From Gnetum montanum (Eukaryota > Streptophyta > Gnetopsida > Gnetales > Gnetaceae), in the NCBI GenBank assembly GCA_015680685.1, contig MNCI01004656.1:444718-504717 (forward strand): a DNA stretch of 60,000 nt. The letters run 5' to 3'. The notes beneath the pieces are model-generated. The model worked only from the letters and a program-made list of their open reading frames with translations. It had not been told where the DNA came from and did no database searches. The position numbers and the translations under genes are program-made. Within the stretch, counting starts at the first letter, position 1. Every line of letters starts with the position of its first letter. This document shows positions 1-11,066 of the stretch, one piece after another.

Positions 1-1459
1 CTTCCTCAAGATAATAAAGAATTTAATGCAACAAAGATAAAACCTTACAAAGATCAAAATATGAGATTTTCATCAAATCTAAGATATTTCATGTTTCTAG
101 TTAAGAAAACTTAGGATATTCATGGGGATTAAAAATCATAGCATGGGCTTCTTGCAAATGATTATCATGCCATTTGAAGAAACGGTAGAGTTACCCTTTA
201 GCTTGTTGTACAAGTTCCTAGGTGGTTGCATCTTGTGTGGTTGAATCCTACAATAAATAGAAGAAGAACCCTATACAAGAAAGATGAGCTAGAATGATAA
301 AAATAATATAAAAAATGAAAAGAAATATAAAAAGATGTACAAAAATCATCAGTAGTGGAGTTTTGAAGCTTGGTTACAGATGAAGAATGAGAGCATTGGG
401 TAATAGAGGAAACATGACTTGAAAGTGCATGTGAAAATTGAGAAAAATATGACAAAAGGGATGTATTTTTAGTTGTTGAAGTAATAGTTAAGATTAGAAC
501 ATATCAAATTGTAACACCTATATTCTAGAACACTTCACCTTGGTATGTGCATGTTGGTCTAAGCTATGTGTGTGTTGGTTGAATAGCTATGGTTATATCT
601 ATGTAATTAGATTTAACTCTTATTCATGATGTCTTTGGCTGATAGCATAGTTTTTCTTGGTTGGTGTTATGTAATATGTAATAGTAATAACTTATGCTTT
701 GGAGATGCTTTTGATAGCATGTTAATAATGTATAATATATGGCTTGGTTGAGAGGAATTTCATATGCTTGATATTTGATGCATTTTATGGTTATGTTAGT
801 TATACGCTTATGCTTATGATTTTAGTTTTATATGTGGACTATTCTTATTAGGATTTATAGCTAGGAACCATGATGTTGAGGAAGTGGCATACGTGGAGGA
901 TTATTTGCCAAGTATGATGAATGTCATGATATGTTGGTTATGTATGTGATGCATACGTTTAATTGTTATTTTATATGATTTTTTATCATGACATTTTGGA
1001 CTCCATTACATGTGTTGAAATATGTGTTATTAAATATATTTATTTCATTACATCTCCAACATATTTATTGGAGTAACCCTTGTGATGAAACAATGGAAAT
1101 TGTAACTCACACTATATACATCCATGTCCAATTTATAAATTTTATTTAAGTGATGGAAAATGATTTATTTCCAAGTTAACCCATCATAATCGAAGGTAAT
1201 ACAACTAAAATAATTAATAAGTATTATTAACAAATTTAGCTAAGATTTAATGAAAACATTAATTGCTTCTTCACTATGGTAATGGTGACACCATAATAGT
1301 GATATTAGAAAAATGGTAACAATGAACATGATGATAAAGAAATTAAGAAAACATAAAATGAAATTGAAGGGTTTGAATATCTTTAACACTCTTCATTAAA
1401 TAAAATATGAGTTTTTTTGATAAAAATTGTAAATTTAATTTAGTTATAAATTTCTTGAA
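1..1459. other. unassigned AT-rich sequence
   Basis: I see no supportable gene here. Short open frames exist on both strands, such as a Ser/Phe-rich antisense frame at 198-455, but they are low in complexity and match no family I know. The stretch from about 540 to 1,000 is rich in TATG/TTGG words and could be a decayed retrotransposon end. No LTR boundary, primer site or coding motif can be fixed. Confidence 0.5.
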
Positions 1460-2640
1460 ATTCATAACACTCCATGGTTTGGTAAATTTATCAACAAGAT
1501 AATCATAAATGTTGATCTTGACTTATAATCCATCATATGGTGTTCTTTCAATAAATCCATAATAATATTATCAACATATAGTAACATTATTACAATCATC
1601 TGTGAGTCCTTTGTTTTCATAACATAATGACCAATATCTAAATTTGATATTTTGAACCCCAATTCATGTCTACCTTGATCACACATTATGTACCATTTTT
1701 GAGAGCTTGATCTAACCTATAAAATAACTTTTCTACTATGCAAACACATTTAGGAAACCTTGAATAATCCACAAAGCCTTTAGGTTGGTATATAAAAATT
1801 TCTTCTTATATATCTTCATTTAAAAAAGTATACTTAACATCAAGTCGATATAATTTTTAATTGTAGGAGTAGTTATGAATAAAATATACCTTATAGTCTA
1901 CTACTTTATATTGGGAGAAAGGATTTTTTTATAGTCAATATATTTCATTTGTACAAAACCTTGAACAACTAGCTAGGCTTTATATTTTTGCAATGTTTTA
2001 TTACCTTTTCTTTTAATATGAAAAACCTATTTTGTTACTTGTTAACATTTTCATCTTTGATAAAGTCTAAATTAGTTTCCATATCTCATTTTTATTAACA
2101 TGTTATATTCTCATTTCATTACATCATACTAATCTTAATTTTGCATAGCCTCTTATATATTCATGGGTTTACTTACTTGAAATATCAATTCTAAATCACT
2201 TAAGTCAAAATGATCTTCTAAAACAAATGTTCTCCTACATCTTAGCCTTCTCATGGACATTTCACTTATATGCTCAAACTTTAATAGTCTTAAAAATTTT
2301 TACTAATTTGTAATTCGTTGTGGTTACCAATGTATATGGGAATCTGTGAGGTTGGATTTCTGATTTGGACCAAGTTCTTCACCATCATTTTTATTCAAGG
2401 TCACATATGGTTGTGTCTTTTACAAGGGATCATTGTAGGTTCTTTTATGAATTTTTGACACATAATGTGATTTTATTTTCTAGAATAATTTATCGAATTG
2501 TACATCATGAGATGCAATTAATTTGTGCTTAACAAGCCAACCAAAGTTTGGTGCTGAGTTACCTTCATTGTAGAGATGTCACCTCATCTGTGACTAACAT
2601 GGGAGTTGTATCCATGGAGGAATGTTTCAAAGTTAAAAGG
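1460..2640 (-). pseudogene. Ty1/copia pol relic (integrase-RT linker and RT)
   Basis: Read on the minus strand, this is a decayed copia-type polyprotein. From about 2,560 downwards there is a segment resembling the integrase-RT linker (ASHDVQFDKLF, compare SRDVVFDE in intact elements). RT pieces follow at about 1,860-1,720, with KYTFLNEDI and EEIFIYQPKGFVDY, which correspond to the conserved VKTAFLNGDL and EEIYMEQPEGF region. The catalytic box appears as LYVDN at about 1,567-1,581, where intact copia RTs have YVDD, so the second aspartate is lost. Frameshifts and stops throughout rule out function. No LTRs could be attached to it. The family assignment rests on motif order and is fairly secure; the outer limits are approximate. 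Confidence 0.7.
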
Positions 2641-3155
2641 ATCATCAAGACAATAAATGGTTAGATCCAAATCCAATTAAAATCCCACACTTATGACTAT
2701 CACTCATAAGTAAAATCATAAATTTTCACACTAACTTCTAACCATAAGTTCAAGAGTGGAAATTAAATGATTGAATCAAATTGAAATCATATAGTAATAT
2801 TATAGACAAAGAAGATTACAAGTGAGACTTCACCTAATTTGTGACTTTGCCTTATTGTTTCCATAATGCAACAATTTCAATAGCCCATCAATGGGCTTCA
2901 ATTATTGATAATTATCACAAGGCTAAAGAAATCTTCATTGCTAATTTATAAAAGAAAAAGATTTAAAGAATGGTTCAAATTTGATGTGGGTTTTTATTGA
3001 TATTTGATCTCCCCTTATTGGGTATTGTGCTTCTCCATTTATACTGAAAGAGGTTTTATTATAATTGAAAAAAATGTTTTTATTTTCGTAAATCAATCTT
3101 CATTGAACACATCAATGGAGATCAATTTCGAAGCATTGAATTGTATTATGGTGGC
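2641..3155. other. unassigned left flank of element 1
   Basis: No coding motif is recognised in this AT-rich stretch. Its last five bases (GTGGC, 3,151-3,155) form the left copy of the target-site duplication of element 1. It is therefore older host or repeat sequence into which element 1 inserted. Confidence 0.5.
3151..3155. repeat. target-site duplication, left copy (GTGGC)
   Basis: GTGGC stands directly before the TGATGAAC start of the 5' LTR. The same five bases directly follow the end of the 3' LTR at 12,986-12,990. Five base pairs is the usual duplication size for gypsy integrases. Confidence 0.85.
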
Positions 3156-3165
3156 TGATGAACCA

Positions 3166-3274
3166 TGATATTGAGACTACGATATCACATCTGCAATATC
3201 AGGTCCACGATATCGAAGCCTTCCACGCGATATCAGGCATTGGATATTGGGACCTGCCTCATTGCCTATAAATA
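3166..3274 (+). promoter_or_regulatory. Element 1 U3 GATAT(C/T) array and TATA box
   Basis: About seven copies of GATATC, CAATATC or GATATT lie within some 80 bp and end about 15 bp before TATAAATA at 3,267-3,274. The same arrangement occurs in the 3' LTR (12,160-12,268) and in the duplicated LTR (57,062-57,172). A position just upstream of a good TATA box is what is expected of clustered promoter elements. That they bind a factor is inference. Confidence 0.6.
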
Positions 3275-3442
3275 AGAGGTAGGTGCACTTGGTTTTGGCA
3301 AGTTAGACTTAGTCCCTTATCCAAACTCTTGCCTTTTTTCCTTTTGAGAGATAGAATTATTTCTGAGTGCCCACAGTAGGAGTCATAAAGTGAATGGATC
3401 TTTATTCGAGCATTGTGTACCTGAGCACATCTTGTGTACAAC

Positions 3443-3448
3443 AATAAA
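3443..3448 (+). terminator. Element 1 LTR poly(A) signal AATAAA
   Basis: AATAAA lies about 170 bp downstream of the LTR TATA box, within a block conserved in all three copies of this LTR. That is a plausible position for the R-region poly(A) signal. Confidence 0.5.
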
Positions 3449-3992
3449 GACGAACTTTGTGATAAACCTTGCAACATTTAGAGTAGATAAATTAATGTTA
3501 ATTACTATTACTTAATACTTTCCTTAGTTAATTAATGTTCTCTCTCTCACCCTACAACTCTCCTAAGTGAGCACACTCAGTATGACCACTTTGAGCATGC
3601 ATGTAATGCTTGGTAACCTAGTAACAATTAGCGTTTGGTAATCCCAGTAGTGTTGCATTGGTTCAGGATGTGTACGGAAAGTGAGAATGGATGCTGGTGT
3701 TAGGACTAGTTAAAGCATAGTTGAGTAGTTAAATTAACTTAGTTACTTAGTTATCTCTCTCCTCCATTTGTAGCACCAAGAGCTAAAAACATAAAATCCA
3801 TAAAAATCATGTACCTCAAGTTTACTTAACCATACAATCATGCTATACAAGTAAGCTTGGGAAGACAATGATTGATCAACTCGTCCTTGTTCCACAAAGA
3901 TGCATAAGCACTTAGTCCTTGGAATTTGATCGAATTGTGTGTGGACACTCGTATTCGTATGGTTGAGTGTAGAGATACCTCACTGCTTAGCA

Positions 3993-4011
3993 TTGGCGCC
4001 ATTGTTGGGGA
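3993..4011 (+). other. Element 1 primer-binding site (tRNA-Asp type)
   Basis: TTGGCGCCATTGTTGGGGA follows the 5' LTR directly. It closely resembles the TGGCGCCGTTGCCGGGGA site that Athila/Tat-type plant gypsy elements use to anneal the 3' end of tRNA-Asp. Its position fixes the LTR end and the plus orientation of the element. Confidence 0.85.
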
Positions 4012-4131
4012 CTTTGTTGTTTGTGCAGTAATTAGAACTTAGGAAATCTTTCTCATCATTGGAACAAACCCTTAGGATTGGTTAGCTTACAATTATTAAA
4101 AAGAAGAATATTGCATACTGAATAGACAATT

Positions 4132-5960
4132 ATGTCTCCTTCTTCTTATGAAAGTATTTCACCTCCTAGGTCAAATACAGGAAGCAATCAGAGGCATAGT
4201 ACACATGATAATTCGCCAGTCCCTCAACAGTTCCATGTGGTGTATGTTCATCCTGATGAATATGTAACAAACTTCACCTTTATCCTCCATCAATATGAAC
4301 AATTGCATTGGCATGATTTAGAAGGTAACATAGTGTTACCTCTCGATTGCTTAGTCCTGGGCATGCTCCTTCATGATCTCACATGAATTGGTATGTAGCA
4401 CTTACAGGTAGAGTATCTTGTGGATGATCATGACTCGAGAGAGTATTGATCCACAAAGGCACAACATTAAAGGGGTCTACAATAGGAGAGACGTCATGAA
4501 TCCATAAAGGAAAATTTTTCTTAGAATGTCCTGTATGTCATAAGTGAAAATGAGGGTGGTGCACCTGCCTCAGGAAGTCTCCCACACAATGATGTATCAG
4601 AATCTTCACTCAACTATCCATAACTTGGATTCTGGTACCAAAAGACAAAAAGGATCTAAAAAAATAACACAAACACATGACAAAGATGGACATTTCGATC
4701 ATAATCATGAGCGAGGCTGCAAGCACCAAAGAGAAGGGGGTAGGCATCGTCATGGTGACGGTTCTCCTCCTTCTTCACCTTCATCATCTCCTTCACGATT
4801 TGGACATAGTCATAAGGAAAAAGACCATGAGGATAATAGTAAGTGAAATAGAGATCACAAGAGAAATAGTTGAGAAAGGGGACAAGGAAATTCTAGAGAA
4901 TCACAACATGAAAGAAGGGAGAGTAGGGAACAACATAGGCATCATAGATGCCATAGACAGTATGATCATGATGAACCCCTACTCGCTACACAAAGTATGC
5001 TAGACATAATTGAGGCTATTAGAGTTCCAAGAAGGCACCAAAAAGATAGTAGGATCAAGAGATTATACATGAACAATATCCCACGATTTGAAGGAAGGTA
5101 CATTGTTGATCCTCAAAATCATCTACAAGCATTTCATGATACATGTGCCTTACAAAACATTGAAAACAAATGGAAAAAACTAAATTTTTTCCCATGGATA
5201 CTAGTCAAAGAAGCAGACAGTTGGTACTGGTCCTTAGAACTGGAATCCATTCGTAGGTGGAGTACCATGTTAGAATTGTTCAACGATAAGTACCAAATGT
5301 ACTCTCGAGTGTTCAACCTACGAAAGCAAATCCAAGGATGGAAACAAGGAGGACATAAACCCTTGGATGCTATCATGGGCCAATATTATGCATTGTTACG
5401 TCATTGTCATAGTCATGGTTATTTGCAGAGGGATTAACTACGCCATCTTGTAGATAGGCATAGGCATGAAACACGAAGAACCCTTGGGACTTATGCCGAA
5501 GGAAGACTATCCAAGCTTAGGGTTCATCAAGTACAAAGATTATTGAAGAAAGTTGCTAAAGAAGAAGGTGAGCTAAGGAAAAGAGAGAGTATGGAAGAAT
5601 ATAATAGAGATCCTTCCGTCTGAAGGAAGGAAGTAAGATTCTGTGAGGATGAAGAAGGGTCACCACTTGAAGACATGGTGAATAGGAAAACTTTTCCTAT
5701 TCAAAAGTTGGCATCAGAAGTATTGGCAAAGGTAGACCAAATGTGGGACTCCCTAGATAATAGATTTCAAAACATTCTAAAAATAGTAGAGGAGTCTAGA
5801 GAGCAAGGTAGTGAACGAAAAAAGAGAAAAAAGAGAGAAGTGGAATATGCATGCAACAAGGGTAAGGGCAAAGTTGCCATCATTGAAGAGGTTGTGGATT
5901 CGGATACAGACAATGATAGTGGATGAGAGATATGCTAATATGGCCATCCTAAGGGATGTT
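4132..5960 (+). pseudogene. Element 1 gag (capsid/nucleocapsid) relic
   Basis: The frame begins at an ATG at 4,132 with a Ser/Pro-rich N-terminus, followed by VYVHPDEYVTNFTFILH. A His/Arg/Ser-rich stretch comes next at about 4,600-4,950. The retrotransposon capsid region follows at 4,997-5,437, with NIPRFEGRY, the LQAFHDTCAL segment and KKLNFFPWILVKEADSWY. A basic, charged C-terminal segment runs to 5,926. A degraded zinc knuckle at about 5,933-5,965 reads C-stop-YGHPKGCC, keeping the GH and one Cys of a CX2CX4HX4C box. Stops at 5,435 and 5,621 and frame changes near 4,390-4,550 break the frame. Gag would form the cytoplasmic virus-like particle. The same protein is recognisable in elements 2 and 3. 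Confidence 0.85.
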
Positions 5961-6590
5961 GCCCTATAATCTCACATCTGTAGGAGTGTGGTGTGTATGC
6001 ACTCAACCCACGATTGAATAGAAGGTAAACACTCTAAAGGTTACCTTATCCCCAAGGTAACCCAAGATAGTTTCACCAACCCTTAACATATTATCCAAGT
6101 GGAACTCCACCACAACCACCTGAGTAGTATCAACAGTGGTAGCACCCACAATCATGGGGAATGCCACGACCATGACAACAATATCCTTACCATCAACCTG
6201 ACCTATATGGATATTACATGTAGTAGCCAATCTCTCCATGTGACTCTACTAGTCATGGCACCCCTCAACCTCACTACCAAACACATGAGTATTATAGGAC
6301 TCCTTCTCCTAGGGGTGATATTTCACAAACATACCATCCTTCTCATTTGGCTACATCTCTTCCACCGTTAACTCCATTACCACCTCCTCAAGTCATGCAG
6401 GGTGAGCTCCTTGCCTAGCTATAGCAACGTAATGCTACAAGGGTTATTAATTCTCATCCTACTATTTGTCCAAACAATCATACAAAGAAGAGATCTTTCT
6501 TTAGAACGAATAGTCCAACCAAGTTCTTATAGTCACAAGCAGCTAATTCTTCAAATGCCTCATCACTAATCGAAACTTCAGAACTCCCTT
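5961..6590 (+). pseudogene. Element 1 gag-protease linker (Pro/Gln-rich in the original frame)
   Basis: This decayed stretch follows the zinc knuckle. It is rich in CCA, CAA and CAC codons and reads partly as a Pro/Gln/His-rich spacer. Equivalent spacers occur in element 2 (16,750-17,350) and element 3 (36,800-37,210). Antisense and alternate-frame open frames here are by-products of the repetitive composition. Confidence 0.45.
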
Positions 6591-7110
6591 CAACCCAAAG
6601 GCCACATTCAATGCATATGGTCATGTTAATTCATGCCATCATCGATTGGATAAAAGCTGGCCATCTCCCTAGGAAATTATTTGATCTTGGGAGTCCTATT
6701 ATATATCTACAAATCACTAGGAATGAACCATGCAAAGCTCTTTTGGATTCAGGTTTCGGTGTCAACTTAATCTCTTAAGAAATGTACAAAGCCTGGAACC
6801 TGCCTCCATTAATAAAGAGTAACATTCATTTAGATTTGGTCAAATAGTCCATCACTATCCCATTAGAACTAGTGGAGGACATTGTTACCACTATTTGTGG
6901 ATGGTCGTATCCAGCCGATTTTCTAGTGATTCATGTCAACAATGGTAAGAGGGACTTCCCAATCATAATGGGAAGAGCATGGCTAAGCACAGTCGATGTG
7001 CACCTAGGAAGCTGTGATCTTTCCCTGGAAATATCAAAGGAAAATATGTTTGGATAAGATCAAGAAGAAGAAAGTTCTGTGCATTTCATATAGTGACACA
7101 AGGTGTAATT
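6591..7110 (+). pseudogene. Element 1 retropepsin-like protease relic
   Basis: The aspartic protease signature survives as KALLDSGFGVNLIS at about 6,733-6,775, with the catalytic Asp-Ser-Gly (DSG) at about 6,745-6,753. Further along, FPIIMGRAWLSTVDVHLG (about 6,954-7,010) corresponds to the conserved ILGRPWL region near the end of gypsy proteases. A stop directly after the active-site segment and another near 6,848 show loss of function. In an intact element this enzyme cuts the Gag-Pol polyprotein. Confidence 0.8.
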
Positions 7111-7145
7111 GCATGTAAAAGTCATGGTTTGTACAATGTTTAACA

Positions 7146-8900
7146 TTGCCTGCATGCAATCAGTGTGCCCAAGTGACTAATATACAAAGATGCTTGTATG
7201 CAGTAGCCACAAGACAAGAAGGCACCCAGTGGCTGACAGTTGATCAAGAGAGTAGTTCAACTATATGCATGGAACCAACTAAGGGTTGGACTTGTGCTTA
7301 CATTAATAGCATAGACACATTAGAGAAAGTCCATCTCCAACTTCCAAGTTTTGACATTGAAAATATCAACTGGGGGAATTTGGAAATCCTTGATAAGTTT
7401 AAGCAGGAGCCCCTTGAGTTAAAACCATTTTTCACTGGTATGGAATACACATTTCTCAAGAATGGAAAACCAGTAATTATTAACACTAAGCATGCTCCTC
7501 AACAAAAAGAGAGACTGCTGAAGATAATAAATAAATGGTCAAAAGCCTTTGCTTGGTAATATCTCAAAGTAATAGGAATAGATCCTAGGATATGCCAACA
7601 TAGAATTTACACCAATCCCTCCATGAAGCCTCAAAGACAACCGCAAAGGAAACTTAACCCAAAGCTTAAGCAAGTGGTTAAGGAAGAAATCGAACAGCTT
7701 TTAAAAGTTAGATTCATATGGCCCATTGCTGATAGTGAATGGGTTAGTCCCTTAGTTATTATGCCCAAAAAGGAAGGTAAATGGAGGATGTGAATAGATT
7801 TTAGGCTACTGAATATGAAAACATTCAAAGAACACTTTCTATTGCCATTCATTGAGCAAGTCTTAGACACCATTGCAGGGCATCGCTACTATAGTTTTCT
7901 GGATGGGTACAGTTTGTACAACCAAATAGAAATAGCCCTAGAATACCAAGCCAAGACTACATTCACCAATCCTTGAGGAACATTTGCATACAAACAGATA
8001 TCTTTTGGCTTGTGAAATGCCCCTACAATGTTTGAACAATTAATTCTAAGCATATTCTAGTAGTAGATAGGAAACAATGTGGAGGTCTTCATGGATGACT
8101 TCTCCACCTAAGGAGTGAACTTTGATCAAGCCTTGGATTGGTTAGAGCAAGTACTAAAATGATGTGTAGAAACCAAGTTAAGGCTTAATTGTTAAAAATC
8201 CATTTAATGGTCCAAGAAGTCATCATATTAGGGCATAAGATTTCACAAATAGGGATAGAGGTAGACCCTGAAAAGATTAAAATTATCCAAGGAATCACTC
8301 AGCAACCTGAAACTGTAGAAGATATCTAGTCATTCCTTAGACACACTAGATACTATAGATAATTTATTGAGAACTTTTCAAAGGTTACAAAACCATTGGT
8401 TGAACTAATGAAAAAGGACATACCTTTTGAATGGACCAGGGAATGTGAACTAGCTTTCCAAACTTTGAAACAAAAGCTCATAGAAACACCCATTCTACAA
8501 GCTCTTGACTGGTCCAAACCATTTCACATAATGACTGATGTGTCCAACTATGCTTTAGAAGCCATACTTGCATAGTTAGATAACAAAAAACATCCTTATT
8601 ACATCCATTGTGCAAGTAGGAGTATTGCTAGTGCACAACTTAACTACACCACAATAGAGAAAGAATTAATGGTTGTAGTGTTAGCACTAGAAATATTTAG
8701 GTACTATGTATTGGGCTATAAGGTATTTGTGCACAAGGATCATACTACAATAAGGTTTCTAATGAATAAACCAATGGTGAGCCCTTGCATCATACAATGG
8801 CTTGTAATCTTACAAGAGTTAGATCTTACAATGATTGATCGTAAAGGCATCGAGAACGTAGTTTCTGATCATTTATCTTGGTTGCGATGGGAAAACAAAG
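7146..8900 (+). pseudogene. Element 1 reverse transcriptase and RNase H relic
   Basis: A linker segment (7,146-7,559) precedes the RT, which begins at about 7,560. Visible RT motifs are KVRFIWPIADSEWVSPLV, the KEGKWRM-stop-IDFRLLN box, YYSFLDGYS with its Asp codon at 7,902-7,904, and the catalytic FMDD at 8,088-8,099. RNase H follows with FHIMTDVSNYALEAILA at about 8,521-8,575 and TTIEKELMVVVLALEIFRYY at 8,650-8,710, and ends with VVSDHLSWL at about 8,860-8,885. In-frame stops are frequent, several of the type CAG-to-TAG or TGG-to-TAG/TGA. The active-site residues are largely kept, but the frame is not. Confidence 0.9.
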
Positions 8901-10180
8901 AGGATGAATATCCATTCTCTAATCATTTCCCTAATGAACTCCTCTTTGAAAGTGCAGTAAATAATCAATTAACCATGGAGAAAAATTGGTATAGTATTAT
9001 TCTCACCTATCTCCTTACACAACAAACACCACAAGGGTTAGACATTAAAAAAAACAACAGTTTCTTCATAGAGCCAAGTATTTTATGGAGATCAATAGGC
9101 AACTTTATAAAGTATGTCCCAATGGCTTGGTCCGATGGTGTGTTCCTAAGGTGGATCAATTACGAGTTCTCCATGACACTCATGAGGGTCCTTGTGGGGG
9201 TCATTATGCTGGGAGATGAACAACCATTAAAATCTTGCTTGCAAGATATTATTGGCCTAGATTGTTTTGAGACGTCCATCATTTCATCCAATCTTGTGAG
9301 CAATGTCAATGTGATGGGGGAATGATTGCTAGAATGGAGGGTCTATAATAATGGATTCAACCTTTAGAACCCTTCGATATTTGGAGAATTGATTTTATGA
9401 GGCCTATTATACCAATGTCCAATGGAAAAGACTACATTGTTGTTGCTATTGACTACTTTACAAAATGGGCAGAAGTAGCTACCATTAAGGATTGTACATC
9501 ATCTACAGTTGCATGATTTGTTCAAAAAAAAGTTGGAGATAGGTTTGGTATGCCGCATGCACTTATTTTAGACAATGGTACACACTTCACAGGTGTGACC
9601 TTTTGGAAATTCATGCAATGCTTAGGGGTTGAGCACAAATTGACTACACCATACCACCCTCAAGCAAATGGTCAAGCCAAGGTCACTAATAGGAAGATCA
9701 CAAAGATATTGACAAGAACTATTAGCAAGTATAGGAGAGATTAGAGCACCAAACTAAACGATGCTCTTTGGGCATACCACTCCACATGGAAACTCCCTAT
9801 AGGCTACTCTCCCTATGAGTTAGTGTACGGTAAACTTCCAATGTTCCCTATTCAAGCAGAACTCTGTACACTATCTACAACATGTGGTCTCAACCTTGAC
9901 CTTGATCTAACACAAAAAGAATGGCTAATAAACCTTAACTTGCTAGATGAGAATTGACTAGTCTCCTTGTCATCTAATGAATTGCACAAGGCTTTTAATA
10001 AACAATGTCATGACCTAAGGATTAGAAAAGTTAAATAACGAACTAAATTTCAAACATTGTGGGAAGGACCTTATATCATTCATGTAACTTTTCCTTTAGG
10101 GGCCATGATGATTTACAAACCTAAGAGCCTGGACAAGAAACTATTGGTCAACATCCAACTAACCAAACCTTTCCATGAGC
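8901..10180 (+). pseudogene. Element 1 integrase relic without chromodomain
   Basis: An HHCC zinc-binding segment lies at about 9,175-9,320, with HEGPCGGHYAG in one frame and CEQCQCDGG at its end. The catalytic core follows: IDFMRPI at about 9,390 with the first Asp, LILDNGTHF with the second Asp at 9,571-9,573, and YHPQANGQAKVTNR. The expected third acidic residue (Glu in NGQxExxNR) is Lys, codon 9,679-9,681. The C-terminal part has ALWAYHSTWKLPIGYSPYEL and a GPY/F-like WEGPYIIHVTFPLGA at about 10,058-10,102. No chromodomain follows. Catalysis is lost through the Glu change and several stops. Integrase inserts the cDNA into the host chromosome. Confidence 0.88.
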
Positions 10181-10660
10181 CTAGGACAGCCAATACCAAT
10201 GCTACCTTTGTTGGTGGACAACCTTGCTCCCTATTTAGGATTTCTTCCTACCACCTTAGTCGTGAGGGAGACAACCACTAATGCCAATCATTCAAATCCC
10301 TTAGTTCCTTTTGTATATTTGTTTTGCACATTTTTCAATTTTACTTATTTTTGTCTTACACCATCATTCAGATTTTTACTATTTCTTTGTTTGATTTACT
10401 TTTACTCATCTTACAATAAGTGCTCATGATGGTGGATTGTATTATAATAATGTTGGTTGTTAATGTTTGGTTTTTACCTTTGATTTTCAATGTTGATACT
10501 AGGATATGGTTCTTTTGATAAAACAGGCAATCAGTCCACACTATCCATTCAACTCTGTGATCTCCCTTGTCTTGGAACTATACTATCCATTTTTCTAAAT
10601 AAACATGTTAATGAATTGGTGGCTTCATATTATTCAAACCAAGGAATGACTCAATGGTTG

Positions 10661-11066
10661 AAAAGGGTGTAACTTCAAGAGGATTCGATGCACTTGTGCT
10701 GGCTATTCTCTTAGGTGCTTGGATGCTTTTCATGGGTTGTTTGCCATTCTACTGATGACCAAACAACAGGAAGTTGAATGAATCAAATAAGTATTTGCAT
10801 GGTATGGTTCTCATGCAAAAAAAAAAAAATCGTGGGAATTCAAAGTGCACCCCTTAGACATAATAAAGAAATATGGGGCTACAAGCACTAGTTATGGCAC
10901 TGGAAAGAAATTTTACCCATGCTTGAAGTTTTCCTCTAACTAAGGCCCTTTCTTGCTTCCTACTTCTCCATCTTGCTCTCCTTAAAATGGTGGTGAGTCT
11001 TTGGGGAAGCATTCTTGTTACTTCAAGAGGATGGATTGGTTGAGTGTATTGATGCGAGGTCACTGG
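10661..11066 (+). other. Conserved non-coding 3' module, element 1 copy
   Basis: This roughly 400-bp stretch downstream of pol holds no open frame. It can be recognised word by word in elements 2, 3 and 4 and in the duplicated copy. Landmarks in order are AAGGGTGTAACTTCAAG, TGACCAAACAACAGGAAGTT, GGGAATTCAAAG, GGGGCTACAAGCACTAG, CTAACTAAGGCCC and GATGCGAGGTCACT at the end. A short A-run lies in the middle (10,818-10,830). Its conservation compared with the decayed coding regions suggests an RNA-level or DNA-level role; see the findings. Confidence 0.65.

Larger units (their letters stand above)
3156..3992 (+). repeat. Element 1 5' LTR
   Basis: This 837-bp LTR starts TGATGAAC and ends GCA just before the primer site. 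It contains a U3 motif array (about 3,166-3,250), a TATA box (3,267-3,274), a poly(A) signal in the presumed R region (3,443-3,448) and the shared GGTAATCCCAGTAGTG words at about 3,610-3,650. It aligns along its full length with 12,150-12,985 and 57,054-57,890. Confidence 0.93.

Noticed and set aside
198-455. 85-codon antisense open frame rich in Ser, Phe and His
   Set aside because: It is low in complexity, matches no known family, and lies in AT-rich DNA where such frames arise by chance.
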